From Ignatzschineria sp. (GTDB lineage: Bacteria; Pseudomonadota; Gammaproteobacteria; Cardiobacteriales; Wohlfahrtiimonadaceae), in assembly GCA_030150405.1 (NCBI GenBank), contig JASLFU010000037.1, forward strand, positions 1 through 64,000: a stretch of 64,000 bases of DNA, given 5' to 3'. This document shows positions 8,042-17,368 of this stretch, piece by piece (the stretch's first letter is position 1; every line of letters begins with the position of its first letter). The position numbers and the translations under genes are program-made. The notes beneath the pieces were generated by a model that had not been told where the DNA came from, did no database searches, and saw only the letters and a list, made by a program, of their open reading frames with translations.

Positions 8042-10651
8042 ATGAGTAAAAAATTACTATTTCATCAGCTTAAAAATAATGACCAATTAGGGTTATTCCA
8101 TGAACAGTATGACGTTCCCGCCTATATTAAAGAGAATCTAACCAATTCATTACGCTATTATCAAGAAGAGGCGCTCCGTTATCTTCACTACACACAGAGC
8201 GCAGATGGTGCGAATTTTACCTTTAATCATCTTCTCTTCCATATGGCGACAGGATCGGGGAAAACCTTAGTACTTGCCGCTGCCATACTCTATTTCTATC
8301 AAGAATATGGTTATCAAAACTTTATCTTTTTTGTGGATAGTACGCCGGTTATTGATAAAACACGGGAAAACTTGCTCAACCCTGCATCGTCAAAATATCT
8401 CTTTGCCAATCGCTCTTTAGAGATTGAGGGGAAGCAAGTCATTATTGAAGAGGTGGAGACCTTTCCCACAAATCCCAATGAAAATACGATCTATCTTAAA
8501 CTTTCGACGATTCATAAAATTCATGATGAGTTGGGAAGCTACAAAGAGAATGGCGTAACCTATGAGGATCTTAAAATCCATGACCTCATTTTGCTAGGGG
8601 ATGAAGCCCACCATTTTAACGCCGGAACAAAAGGGACAAAAAAACAGAAAGAAGCGGCAGCAACGTGGGAAAATACCATTGAGCGGATTTTAAAGCTAAA
8701 TTCTAAAAATCGCTTATTGGAATTTACCGCCACTATCGATCTAACGAAAAAAGAGCTCTTTAATAAATATGAGAATAAGATCGTCTATCAATACGATCTT
8801 AAACAATTTATGAAGGATGGCTTCTCTAAAAATGTCACATTAATACGGGCAAATGAAGATGATTCCCACAAAATGCTGGATGCCGTACTCTTAAGCCAAT
8901 ATCGTAAGTTAATCGCTTCGGATTATGGGGTGGAGCTTAAACCCATTATTCTCTTTAAATCCAATCAGATTAAAGTTTCTGAGGAGAGTGAGCAACGCTT
9001 TATTGAGAGTATAGAAAAACTTGCAGAAAAGCAGATTAAAACACATCTAGAGCGCAAAAGAGCCTCGTTAAATAGTCCTACTAGCATTTGGCATAAAGTT
9101 TGTAACTATTATGAAAAATTAGATATTCAAGCACTAATTAATAGCTTACAGAGAGATTTCGCCCCAGAACATATTTTAAATGCAAATCGAGATCGTGAAG
9201 TAGAGAATCACTCAATATTACTCAATACATTGGAGGATATCGATAACCCCATTCGTGCAATATTTGCCGTTAATAAACTTAATGAGGGATGGGATGTATT
9301 AAATCTTTTTGATATCGTGCGTATTAGCGAAAGGGCATCTATAACAAAGAAGACGACAGATAGCGAAGCCCAATTAATTGGGCGGGGCGCACGTTACTAT
9401 CCTTTTGTTATGTATGACGAAAAAAGTTATCTACGCCGGTACGATCGCACCGATCATGATTTAACAATCCTTGAAACCCTTCATTACCATACGATTAATG
9501 AGTCTGCCTATATTAAAAATTTACGAAAATCTATTGAGGCAAATAACTTATTAGTAAGTGATGATGGGGCAGGAGAGTTTATAGAGGCAAAATTAAAGCC
9601 CGACTTTTTGCGCTCTAAAATCTATCGTGAAGGTAAATTCTATGTCAATGAGGTAGAGGATCTTAAAAGTGAGAATAGAACGCTTCATGATTATGGAGTA
9701 GAGCTTGTATGGGAGACTGATTTTATTCACGCCACCTACGAAAATCTAATCCATCAAAAAGCAAATGTACAAAACATTGAGCGTTACTCTATTCCACTGG
9801 AGGTGGATTCTCGATATTTACGCAAGGCATTGCAAAAAAATAGCTTCTTTCACTTTAACCATTTGAAAAGGTATTTCCCTGATCTGAAATCGATCCACCA
9901 GTTTATGCGGGATCGTGACTATCTCGGGGGATTGAAAATTAATATAAATTTACCTATTGAGATCAAAATAGATCACTTAACCGCTCAAGAGAAGCTCTCT
10001 ATTATTGAGCGCTATCTTTTCTCTATTTCTGAGACAATCCGCCGGAATTATAAGCGATCTAAAGGATTAAAGAGATTCAGGCCTGTAAATATCCGGGATG
10101 TCATTAAAGATTATTCGGTGATGTTAACCTCTCAAGATCAGCTGGCGGAAGATGTAAACCAACGCATTACCCCTATAAGTACTACAGGTAAAAAATGGTA
10201 TGTTTATGACCAAGCCATTTTAAACGGGCTAGAACATAGCATGATTGAGCTTTTTGATAAATTTATTCGTAAGCTTAATGAGAAATATAATGAAGTCTAT
10301 CTCCTTCGCAACGATGAACGAACGACTCGTTTTAAATTGACAGAGTTTGATGGTTATCGTGGATTTATGCCTGATTTTATTCTCTATATGAAAGATGCTG
10401 ATTATAGTTATCAAGTTGTGGTTGAACCTAAAGGAGGGCATCTTGTGGATTATGATCGCTGGAAAGAGGATTTTATGGAATCTCTCTGTAATAATCATGA
10501 ATTCTCTATTATTGGAGAGGATCAAAACGTTAAACTGCTAGGCTTTAAATTCTATACCAAAGAGGATCCCGATCGCTTTCTTAAAGATGTTGAGAATAAG
10601 ATCTTTGATGGTGAGCCCCTAATTGAAAGAAAGGAACTACTTGAGAGGTAG
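8042..10651 (+). CDS. res: Type III restriction endonuclease (Res)
   Basis: 869 residues. The N-terminal SF2 helicase/translocase has Walker A MATGSGKT (68-75) and the DEAH box (187-190), with helicase motif VI-like SEAQLIGRGARYYP near residue 445. The C-terminal nuclease has the PD-(D/E)xK arrangement: PDF with D778, then E795 and K797 in VEPKG. With Mod this forms the ATP-dependent complex that cuts about 25-27 bp from one of two inversely oriented unmethylated sites (family knowledge). All key residues are present, so the system looks functional. Confidence 0.95.
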   Translation: MSKKLLFHQLKNNDQLGLFHEQYDVPAYIKENLTNSLRYYQEEALRYLHYTQSADGANFTFNHLLFHMATGSGKTLVLAAAILYFYQEYGYQNFIFFVDSTPVIDKTRENLLNPASSKYLFANRSLEIEGKQVIIEEVETFPTNPNENTIYLKLSTIHKIHDELGSYKENGVTYEDLKIHDLILLGDEAHHFNAGTKGTKKQKEAAATWENTIERILKLNSKNRLLEFTATIDLTKKELFNKYENKIVYQYDLKQFMKDGFSKNVTLIRANEDDSHKMLDAVLLSQYRKLIASDYGVELKPIILFKSNQIKVSEESEQRFIESIEKLAEKQIKTHLERKRASLNSPTSIWHKVCNYYEKLDIQALINSLQRDFAPEHILNANRDREVENHSILLNTLEDIDNPIRAIFAVNKLNEGWDVLNLFDIVRISERASITKKTTDSEAQLIGRGARYYPFVMYDEKSYLRRYDRTDHDLTILETLHYHTINESAYIKNLRKSIEANNLLVSDDGAGEFIEAKLKPDFLRSKIYREGKFYVNEVEDLKSENRTLHDYGVELVWETDFIHATYENLIHQKANVQNIERYSIPLEVDSRYLRKALQKNSFFHFNHLKRYFPDLKSIHQFMRDRDYLGGLKININLPIEIKIDHLTAQEKLSIIERYLFSISETIRRNYKRSKGLKRFRPVNIRDVIKDYSVMLTSQDQLAEDVNQRITPISTTGKKWYVYDQAILNGLEHSMIELFDKFIRKLNEKYNEVYLLRNDERTTRFKLTEFDGYRGFMPDFILYMKDADYSYQVVVEPKGGHLVDYDRWKEDFMESLCNNHEFSIIGEDQNVKLLGFKFYTKEDPDRFLKDVENKIFDGEPLIERKELLER

Positions 10652-10677
10652 GGAACTTTTTAAGTTATGAAGTTATC

Positions 10678-10712
10678 AAAGCCCTTGGTTTCACATGAAA
10701 CAAGGGCTTTTT
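10678..10712 (+). terminator. Terminator of the mod-res operon
   Basis: Long inverted repeat AAAGCCCTTG...CAAGGGCTTT with an inner TTTCA/TGAAA pair, followed by T's. It also lies just beyond the end of the convergent AEC gene, so it may serve both. Confidence 0.85.
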
Positions 10713-10717
10713 GTGAA

Positions 10718-11656
10718 TTATAGAAAAGTTAAAAGAAGCGGAGTAGTTAGAGCAGAAAGTGCCGTAGAGATGAGTAGGCTTGAGGCTACAGGCCCTTCAA
10801 TCGCTTTAAATTGCCGGGCCATAAGATAGACATTCATCCCCATCGCCATGGAGGCTAAAAGTACAATCGCTGCAGTTTCTAGTGGAGGGATGCCGAGAAG
10901 AATGGCCGCACCCCAAACGATTAAAGGGTGAATAAAGAGCTTTATTATCGTCATCCATACAGTGGTTTTTAAGTTATCGGTAATTCGATATTCCGCTAAT
11001 CCCATCCCTAACACAATTAAGGAGAGAGGCGCGGCGATTTGGCTAATCATGAGTGTGGTTTTATCAAAAATTAGGGGTAAAGGGCGCTGAAAAAGAGAGA
11101 CAAATAGCCCTAACATTACCCCAATCACGATGGGGTTTCGCAGTACCGATTTTACTGTTTTGCGGATGCCTGTAAGGGAGAAAGATCCTGTTTGTGCCCA
11201 CTCAACAGAGACCGAGACTAAACTCCAGAGTAAAAGCGCATTAAAGCTAATCACTAAAGCAACCGCCGGGAGAGATTCTTCCCCTAAATAGATGGTGGCT
11301 AAAGGGATGCCAAGCATCACATTATTGGAGAAAATTCCTCCCAGCCCAAATACAGAAGCCTCTACCCCATTGAGTTGAATAAATTTAGCGATGATTCGAC
11401 TTATTAAAAAGACAATAAAAGAGCCTCCGAAAAAGGCGAGAAGTAACTTAATATCCACCGCAGGCTGGGTATAAAAGTTGGCCATGATCCGAAACAGCAT
11501 CACAGGAATCGCAATATTAAAGAGAAACCGGGAGAGTAGATCGGTAAATTGTTTCGGATAATTGCGCCACTTTACTAAGGCGTAGCCAATAATAATGAGT
11601 AAAAAGAGGGGCGAGGAGGCGTAAGTTTGGTGAATAAAGGTGGATAAAAAGTCCAT
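10718..11656 (-). CDS. AEC-family transporter (auxin efflux carrier fold)
   Basis: 312 residues with about 10 membrane helices in two five-helix halves. GIFSNNVMLGIPL in the first half and LMISQIAAPLSLIVLGMGLAEY in the second are typical of the AEC/membrane transport protein family, which includes malate and malonate carriers. Substrate unknown. An AAGGAT ribosome site precedes the ATG. It is transcribed alone, divergent from the sirtuin gene. Confidence 0.85.
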   Translation of the reverse strand: MDFLSTFIHQTYASSPLFLLIIIGYALVKWRNYPKQFTDLLSRFLFNIAIPVMLFRIMANFYTQPAVDIKLLLAFFGGSFIVFLISRIIAKFIQLNGVEASVFGLGGIFSNNVMLGIPLATIYLGEESLPAVALVISFNALLLWSLVSVSVEWAQTGSFSLTGIRKTVKSVLRNPIVIGVMLGLFVSLFQRPLPLIFDKTTLMISQIAAPLSLIVLGMGLAEYRITDNLKTTVWMTIIKLFIHPLIVWGAAILLGIPPLETAAIVLLASMAMGMNVYLMARQFKAIEGPVASSLLISTALSALTTPLLLTFL

Positions 11657-11850
11657 TTAGGATCCTTCTTTGAAATATAACGATATATAAATAAGTATAA
11701 TGAAGCCTATTATTGACCTTTACCTATCTAAAGTAAAGCGTATGGCTGAGCTTGTTTGAAAAGTCTGTTAAATTAAGAGAATACCGCTAAATGGTGAAGG
11801 TTACTATAGTTGGGAGCTCAAAAGAGTGTATGAAAATAGAGGAGTTAGCA

Positions 11851-12555
11851 ATGGGTGAACATATCGTTATTTTAACGGGAGCGGGTATCTCTGCAGATTC
11901 TGGAATTAAAACATTTCGGGATAATGATGGCTTATGGGAGGATCATCGGGTGGAGGATGTGGCAACGCCCGAGGCTTTTATCCGTAATCCTGAGCTTGTG
12001 CAGCGCTTTTATAATTTACGCCGAAGCGATCTTCAAAACCCTGACATTAAGCCTAATCCCGCCCATATTGCCCTAGCAAAGCTTGAGCGAGAGTTCCCCG
12101 GAAAGGTGACGATAGTGACGCAAAATGTGGATAATCTCCACGAGCGAGGAGGCTCTAAAAATGTGCTTCATATGCATGGGGAGCTGCTTAAGGTGCGCTG
12201 TGTCCGTTCTGGAAAAGTGCGGGAGTTTACCGGGGAGATTACGGCGGAAACCCGTTGTGAATGTTGTAAAGAGCCCCAAGTATTGCGTCCTCATATTGTC
12301 TGGTTTGGGGAGATGCCACTCTATATGGAAGAGATCTACCAAGCCTTAGCTGAGGCTACATGCTTTGTGTCGATCGGCACTTCGGGGAATGTCTACCCTG
12401 CGGCAGGGTTTGTAAATGAGGTGCGGGCAAAAGGCATTCCCACCATTGAGATCAATATGGAGCCGAGCGCTAATCAATTTATGTTTGGTGAGGGGTATTA
12501 TGGCCCGGCAGCGATAGAGGTGCCTAAGTGGGTGGAGAAGATCTTAAAAGAGTAG
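11851..12555 (+). CDS. cobB: NAD-dependent protein deacylase (sirtuin, CobB-like)
   Basis: 234 residues from the ATG at 11851, preceded by GAGGAG; an upstream in-frame ATG would add 20 unconserved residues. NAD-binding GAGISADSG is at 10-18, TQNVDNLHERGG at 90-101, and the catalytic His in the HMHG motif (H109). Two pairs of Cys (starting at C117 and in RCECC) form the zinc ribbon. FYNLRR supplies Y54 and R57, the Tyr-x-x-Arg pair that lets Sirt5/CobB-type enzymes bind succinyl-lysine, so desuccinylase as well as deacetylase activity is expected. It reverses lysine acylation of metabolic enzymes, such as acetyl-CoA synthetase in other bacteria. Confidence 0.93.
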   Translation: MGEHIVILTGAGISADSGIKTFRDNDGLWEDHRVEDVATPEAFIRNPELVQRFYNLRRSDLQNPDIKPNPAHIALAKLEREFPGKVTIVTQNVDNLHERGGSKNVLHMHGELLKVRCVRSGKVREFTGEITAETRCECCKEPQVLRPHIVWFGEMPLYMEEIYQALAEATCFVSIGTSGNVYPAAGFVNEVRAKGIPTIEINMEPSANQFMFGEGYYGPAAIEVPKWVEKILKE

Positions 12556-12632
12556 CTCCACTTTTTAGAGGTTGAGAGAATATCGATATCTTTATTCTTT
12601 ATAAATAATTACGATAAAAAAATAGAAGAAAA

Positions 12633-12660
12633 AGCCCCGAAAACTCTTGCTCTCGGGGCT
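12633..12660 (-). terminator. Bidirectional terminator between cobB and yajD
   Basis: AGCCCCGA / TCGGGGCT stem with a 12-nt loop. The T-tract is much better on the minus strand (TTTTTC...), so it mainly ends yajD; it also separates the convergent sirtuin gene. Confidence 0.8.
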
Positions 12661-12713
12661 CTGTTTTATACGTTTCCTTTGGTGCAGAAGTACACTTAAC
12701 GCACATTCGCCAA

Positions 12714-13076
12714 TTATTTTTTCTTCATCATATTTGCAAGATCAGCAAAGGGATTATAAGTGGTGTTAACGGGGGCATTATCCCGATTTTGTGTATTCCC
12801 AAAGGCAGCTGCTTCCTCTAGCTTTTGGTGCTCATAATCGTGGCAATAGAGGCATAACAGCTCCCAATTGCTCCCATCTGCAGGATTATTATCATGATTA
12901 TGATCTTTATGATGCACCGTCAATTCCCGAAGATTGCGATGATCAAACTCCCGCTGACAACGGCCACAGATCCAGGGGTAGAGCTTTAATGCTTGCTCTC
13001 GATAGCCCTGCTCCCGAAGCCGCCTATTTTGATGGGTTTTAGCGATAATTTTATCCAGTTTTGAGGTGGGTGCCAT
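12714..13076 (-). CDS. yajD: HNH nuclease family protein YajD
   Basis: 120 residues. GYREQALKLYPWICGRCQREF, LRELTVHHKDHNHDNNP, GSNWELLCLYCHDYEH and the tail YNPFADLANMMKKK are characteristic of YajD of enteric bacteria. Two CxxC pairs (GRC...; CLYC) hold zinc and HH...N...H forms the HNH active site. Cellular role is not established. GGAGG precedes the ATG. Not part of a mobile element here. Confidence 0.92.
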   Translation of the reverse strand: MAPTSKLDKIIAKTHQNRRLREQGYREQALKLYPWICGRCQREFDHRNLRELTVHHKDHNHDNNPADGSNWELLCLYCHDYEHQKLEEAAAFGNTQNRDNAPVNTTYNPFADLANMMKKK

Positions 13077-13132
13077 AGCGCCTCCTTGTATCGATGGTCT
13101 GTAATCTGCGCTAAATGTTTAAGCCTTCATGC

Positions 13133-13981
13133 TTACTTCTTCTCTAAAGAGCGAAGCCACGCGATCTCATCTTTCCAGATCTCCGGCTCAATGGTTTCCA
13201 AAATTAAGGGCATATTGCGGAAGCGATCATCTTGCATAATATACTCAAAAGGTGTGGTGCCGATCTCCCCTTTCCCTAAGCTATGGTGGCGGTCAACACG
13301 GCTATCAAATGCGCCTTTAGAGTCATTTAGATGTAAGGCGCGGAGATATTTAAAGCCAACAATTTTATCAAACGCTTCAAAGGTGTTATCGCACCCTTCG
13401 TCGGTTCGTAATTCATAGCCTGCAGCAAAGGCATGGCAGGTATCGATACAGACGCCCACGCGAGATTTATCCTCAACATCCTCAATAATTCGGGCGAGAT
13501 GCTCAAAATCAAACCCTAAGTTTGTCCCTTGCCCTGCGGTATTCTCAATAACAGCAGTAACCCCTTCTGTCTCTTCTAAAACGATATTGATCGATTCAGC
13601 GATGAGCGCTAAACAATCATTGACCGGCATTTTATTGAGGTGGCTTCCCGGATGAAAGTTGATAAGCTTAATTCCGAGCTGCTCACAGCGTTGAAACTCA
13701 TCGAGCAGAGCGTTGCGAGATTTCTCAAGTGCTGCAGGATCGTGATGCCCGGGGTTAATCAGATAACTTGCATGGGGCAAAATATGATCTGAAGAGTAGC
13801 CATATACCTCTAAAAACCGTTTGTAGCTCTCAATAGCCTCTTTCTTTAGAGGGGGTGCTTCCCAGCGACGATTATTTTTAGTAAATAGAGCAAAGGCATT
13901 AGCTTCAATCTCTTTAGCGTTTTTTACGGCATTTTGCACACCGCCCGCAGCGCTAACATGGGCGCCGATGTAGTAAGTCAT
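13133..13981 (-). CDS. nfo: Endonuclease IV
   Basis: 282 residues, the family's usual length. It starts YIGAHVSAAGG and contains the metal-binding landmarks VIENTAGQGTNLG, GVCIDTCHAFAAGY, LNDSKG and DRHHSLGKGEIG expected of the tri-zinc AP endonuclease. It cleaves 5' of abasic sites in base-excision repair and removes 3' blocking groups. AAGGAG ribosome site before the ATG. Confidence 0.97.
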   Translation of the reverse strand: MTYYIGAHVSAAGGVQNAVKNAKEIEANAFALFTKNNRRWEAPPLKKEAIESYKRFLEVYGYSSDHILPHASYLINPGHHDPAALEKSRNALLDEFQRCEQLGIKLINFHPGSHLNKMPVNDCLALIAESINIVLEETEGVTAVIENTAGQGTNLGFDFEHLARIIEDVEDKSRVGVCIDTCHAFAAGYELRTDEGCDNTFEAFDKIVGFKYLRALHLNDSKGAFDSRVDRHHSLGKGEIGTTPFEYIMQDDRFRNMPLILETIEPEIWKDEIAWLRSLEKK

Positions 13982-14107
13982 CTTCTCTCCTTATAGATCT
14001 AAATTAATTTTTTCTCTTTAAATTTTAATCTCTTATTGTACGGGAATTTGTTAAGGGTTTTGATCTAAAGTTTAAACGAAGCTCATAAATAGGGGCAGGC
14101 AAAAGAA

Positions 14108-14127
14108 AAGCCTCCCGAAGGAGGCTT
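14108..14127 (-). terminator. Terminator of the yjcH-actP operon
   Basis: Perfect 8-bp stem AAGCCTCC/GGAGGCTT with a CGAA tetraloop. Read on the minus strand it is followed by TTTTCTTTT. Confidence 0.85.
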
Positions 14128-14244
14128 AAATAGGTAAGACTTTTACAGCATACGCCTTAGGGAACTTACCATCTTTGCGTCATCTACTTTATTGCGTATA
14201 GATTCTTGCTTTAGGGTTTAGTTGCATTAAACCTATTGATTCCC

Positions 14245-15945
14245 CTACTCTTTATTACGGAAATCAGGGTGATTTACTTGACGATATTGTTGAATTGCTT
14301 CCGCAATACCATCGCCCCCCACTTGAGAGCGTACATATTGAGAGTTAAAGAGTGCACGCTCTGCTTTTGCTTCTGCGGAGTTATCCATAATAGAGACGAT
14401 CATCGTGACGATAAAGGCGATCGGAATAGAGAAGAGTGCAGGGTTGTTATAAGGTAAGATCCCTTCCCCATGGCCAAGCACTTTACCCCAAACTTCAGGC
14501 CCTAATACGATGATGATTACCGCCGATGCAAGCCCTGCCGCACCTCCAACAACCGCACCGCGGGTAGAGAGCTTCTTCCAGTACATTGAGAGGAAGAGAA
14601 GCGGGAAGTTTGCCGATGCCCCGATAGAGAACGCAAGCCCTACAACGAATGCTACGTTCTGATTCTCAAAGAGAATTCCGAGCAAAATGGCGATAATACC
14701 TAAAGCGATGGTGGTGTAGCGGGAGATTTTAAGCTCCGTCTTCATCACAGGCTTTCCTTTCATGATCACATTTGCATAGATATCATGGCTGATGGCCGAT
14801 GCTCCCGAAAGGGTAAGTCCAGCGACAACCGCCACTAAAGTCGCAAAGGTGACCGCAGACATAAATCCAAGGAAGAGATTACCTCCCACTGCGTGCGCAA
14901 GGTGAATGGCCGCCATATTGTCTCCGCCAACTAAGCTATCGCCCTGCATATATTGGGGTACGCCCATGACATAAACAATGGCGCCAAAACCAATAATAAA
15001 CATTAAGAGATAGAAGTAACCGATAAAGGTAGTGGCATAGAGTACAGATTTTCTCGCCTCTTTAGCATCTTTTACGGTAAAGAAGCGCATTAAGATATGG
15101 GGAAGCCCTGCTGTACCAAACATCAGTCCCACTCCAAGGGAGATCGCATCGATAGGATTAGGGAACTTAAGCCCTGGCTTCATAATATTGTCGCCAGCGG
15201 CATGCTTCTCTACTGCTGCGGTAAAGAGGGTCTCTAAGTTAAAGCCAGACCATACCAGTACCACAATAGACATTACGGTTGCCCCAAAGAGGATTAAAAC
15301 CGCTTTAATCATCTGTACCCAGGTGGTTGCAAGCATGCCTCCAAAGAGAACATACATCACCATTAATACCCCAACGATGACAACGGCAACGCCATAGCTT
15401 AAACCAAAGAGAAGCTCGATTAATTTACCTGCCCCTACCATCTGCGCAATGAGATAGAGAAGAACAATCGCCATGGTAGAAAAGGCCGCTAAAATACGGA
15501 TCGGCGTCTGTTTTAAGCGATAAGCGGTAACATCGGCAAAGGTAAAGCGGCCTAAGTTTCTAAAGCGCTCAGCCATAAGGAAGAGGATGACCGGCCAGCC
15601 GATGAAGAATCCAAAGGAGTAGATTAAACCATCATATCCTGAGGTAAAGACCATCGCCGAGATCCCTAGGAAGGAGGCGGATGAGAGGTAATCTCCCGCA
15701 ATGGCTAAACCATTTTGAAAGCCGGAGAGCCCGCCCCCTGCGGTGTAGAAGTCGGAGGCAGATTTTGTTTTATTAGCTGCCCAGAAAGTGATGTAGAGTG
15801 TCGCAATTACAAAGACAAAGAACATGATAATTGCGGTCCAGTTTTTGTCGCTGGTGACGCTATTATCTTGTGCAAAAACAAGGGTGGTAGCGGCAATCAG
15901 AAGCATTGCGACAATAGAGAGAAGAGGTCTACTTAAGTGTTTCAT
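14245..15945 (-). CDS. actP: Cation/acetate symporter ActP
   Basis: 566 residues, close to the E. coli protein. N-terminal signal-like segment ending VFAQ, then 13 predicted membrane helices with SSS-family hallmarks (FYTAGGGLSGFQNGLAIAGDYLSSASFLG; GTAGLPHILMRFFTV; SGASAISHDIYANV). It imports acetate and other short carboxylates with a cation. The start overlaps the end of yjcH by 17 bases and has GGAGG inside yjcH, as in the enteric yjcH-actP operon. No acs gene is next to it, unlike in E. coli. Confidence 0.96.
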   Translation of the reverse strand: MKHLSRPLLSIVAMLLIAATTLVFAQDNSVTSDKNWTAIIMFFVFVIATLYITFWAANKTKSASDFYTAGGGLSGFQNGLAIAGDYLSSASFLGISAMVFTSGYDGLIYSFGFFIGWPVILFLMAERFRNLGRFTFADVTAYRLKQTPIRILAAFSTMAIVLLYLIAQMVGAGKLIELLFGLSYGVAVVIVGVLMVMYVLFGGMLATTWVQMIKAVLILFGATVMSIVVLVWSGFNLETLFTAAVEKHAAGDNIMKPGLKFPNPIDAISLGVGLMFGTAGLPHILMRFFTVKDAKEARKSVLYATTFIGYFYLLMFIIGFGAIVYVMGVPQYMQGDSLVGGDNMAAIHLAHAVGGNLFLGFMSAVTFATLVAVVAGLTLSGASAISHDIYANVIMKGKPVMKTELKISRYTTIALGIIAILLGILFENQNVAFVVGLAFSIGASANFPLLFLSMYWKKLSTRGAVVGGAAGLASAVIIIVLGPEVWGKVLGHGEGILPYNNPALFSIPIAFIVTMIVSIMDNSAEAKAERALFNSQYVRSQVGGDGIAEAIQQYRQVNHPDFRNKE

Positions 15946-16285
15946 CTGCGGCCTCCTTTAAGAGATTCTCGGTCATAGGGTCGTAGACCTCGTTTGTGCG
16001 TTTAATGTAGAGCCCCGTTAAGATCGTGGTCCAGATAATGAGGAAGAAACCTGCCGGAATTCCCCATGTGGTATGCATTCCCTCTTTTATGGGAGTCCCC
16101 ACAAGATCCGGTGCAAAACCTACGGCCAAAATCAGAATGATGTACAGGCCAAGGGTCAGTAGAAGAAGTGTTAGGCTGAAGTTCTGCTTGCGGCTTACAA
16201 CCTCCTTAAACTTCGGGTTTTTATCGATCGATGCCACCATGCGGTCATATTGGCGATCATATTCAAGACGATTCGGATCGGACAT
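15929..16285 (-). CDS. yjcH: DUF485 membrane protein YjcH
   Basis: 118 residues with two membrane helices (about 39-56 and 76-94), a cytoplasmic N-terminus (FKEVVSRKQNFSLTLLLLT) and a TGLYIKRTNEVYDPM end, matching YjcH. It is always found with ActP and is thought to assist it; its exact role is unknown. First gene of the operon, with AAGGAGGAGG before the ATG. Confidence 0.93.
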   Translation of the reverse strand: MSDPNRLEYDRQYDRMVASIDKNPKFKEVVSRKQNFSLTLLLLTLGLYIILILAVGFAPDLVGTPIKEGMHTTWGIPAGFFLIIWTTILTGLYIKRTNEVYDPMTENLLKEAADETLK

Positions 16286-17254
16286 AGATTCCTCCTCCTT
16301 TTGTAAAGTTGTATGGACTATGGTTTTTATTATTTCGCTACTGTTTAGCGTCCTTTTAGACCGAAAGAGAGCCCAGTTTATAAGAGAGGTATAAGCCCCT
16401 TTTATGCTCTACTGCTCTATATCGGTCAGATCTCTTGTTTCCTGGTTTTACTTTGCCAATGCTCACAAAGTAAAGATTCCGCAAGAATTAGCGCGCCCTA
16501 ATTTTAGGGGAATCTTCCCTCCTTTAAGGGATTCCTCTGCCTCTTTTGCTCTTTCTAAAAGGGGCATTAGTGCGTGCTAAAAGTCTGTTTGATAGCTCTG
16601 TAAAATTCTGCTTTTACTCTCTATCGATTACCTATGGGTGATCTATTTATTGAAGGCTCAGCCTTTTTTAAATAGATTTGGGTTTAGTTTTAATACTTAT
16701 AAAAGTTATAAAAACTCTATTTCTCTTTGTTTCTACTCTGTTTTTTTATGACTTAATGTAGGTATAGCGCTTAAAAAAATTATGGTTACTTTTAAGCCCC
16801 TCCTCGCTCACTAACTCCTCTTTACACTTCTTTTATTTTTATTTTGAAGTTTTTCACTTAAAGAGGAGCTTTGCCATTTTGTTAGATCAACTCAGGGGAT
16901 TTGGGTAGCTGCTATTTATGCACGGTTTTAATACTTTTAATTTTGATACAGGGTGCAAGCTAAGATCGCTTTATGCGGCTACGTTTTATAATTTTATTAA
17001 TCCACAGGGTGATCTATTCTTATTTTTATACAGTTTTCAGAAATGACTCTGATATTTGATTCTTTAAACTCTAAAGCCCCCGTAAATGTTTGCTGCTAGA
17101 TAATCATTTTTCTGCTTTTTTTATTATCACTAACAGATTTTCGATTATATCGGGGGTTCAATCTCTCCTCTCTTTTCTGCCGCTTTTTATCCTCCATACG
17201 GCGTTGAATTCAAGCTATCATAGCTTTTTTTTTATAGCAAATTAGAAATGAAAA
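16286..17254. other. Gene-free AT-rich region of about 1 kb
   Basis: No convincing coding frame, tRNA or known RNA family. Seen: a 12-bp direct repeat GGGTGATCTATT (16636-16647 and 17007-17018), with near DnaA boxes TTATGCACG (16916-16924) and TAATCCACA (16998-17006); hairpins CCCTA-ATTT-TAGGG and GGAATC...GATTCC between about 16495 and 16540; and a weak hairpin plus T9 (17213-17233, + strand). It must hold the promoter of yjcH-actP at its left end. It is unusually long for this gene-dense window. Confidence 0.5.
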
Positions 17255-17293
17255 ACGGGCTTATAGAAAAGGGTTAATCTTCTATAAGCCCGT
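17255..17293 (-). terminator. Terminator of hemN
   Basis: Perfect 14-bp stem (ACGGGCTTATAGAA and its complement) with an 11-nt loop, followed on the minus strand by T5. It lies 75 bp after the hemN stop. Confidence 0.88.
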
Positions 17294-17368
17294 AAATTGC
17301 TCTCTTTTAAGGTTGATTAATTAAAGCTCTTTTTGCAGATTTTACAAATATCTACAGCGCTTTAATCA

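Noticed and set aside
10652..10717. Duplicated tRNA-Leu end as an att site bounding the R-M operon
   Set aside because: No copy of the tRNA 3' sequence was found beyond res; the inverted repeat there is a terminator.
13086..13418. Open frame opposite nfo
   Set aside because: Antisense to endonuclease IV with no supporting signals.
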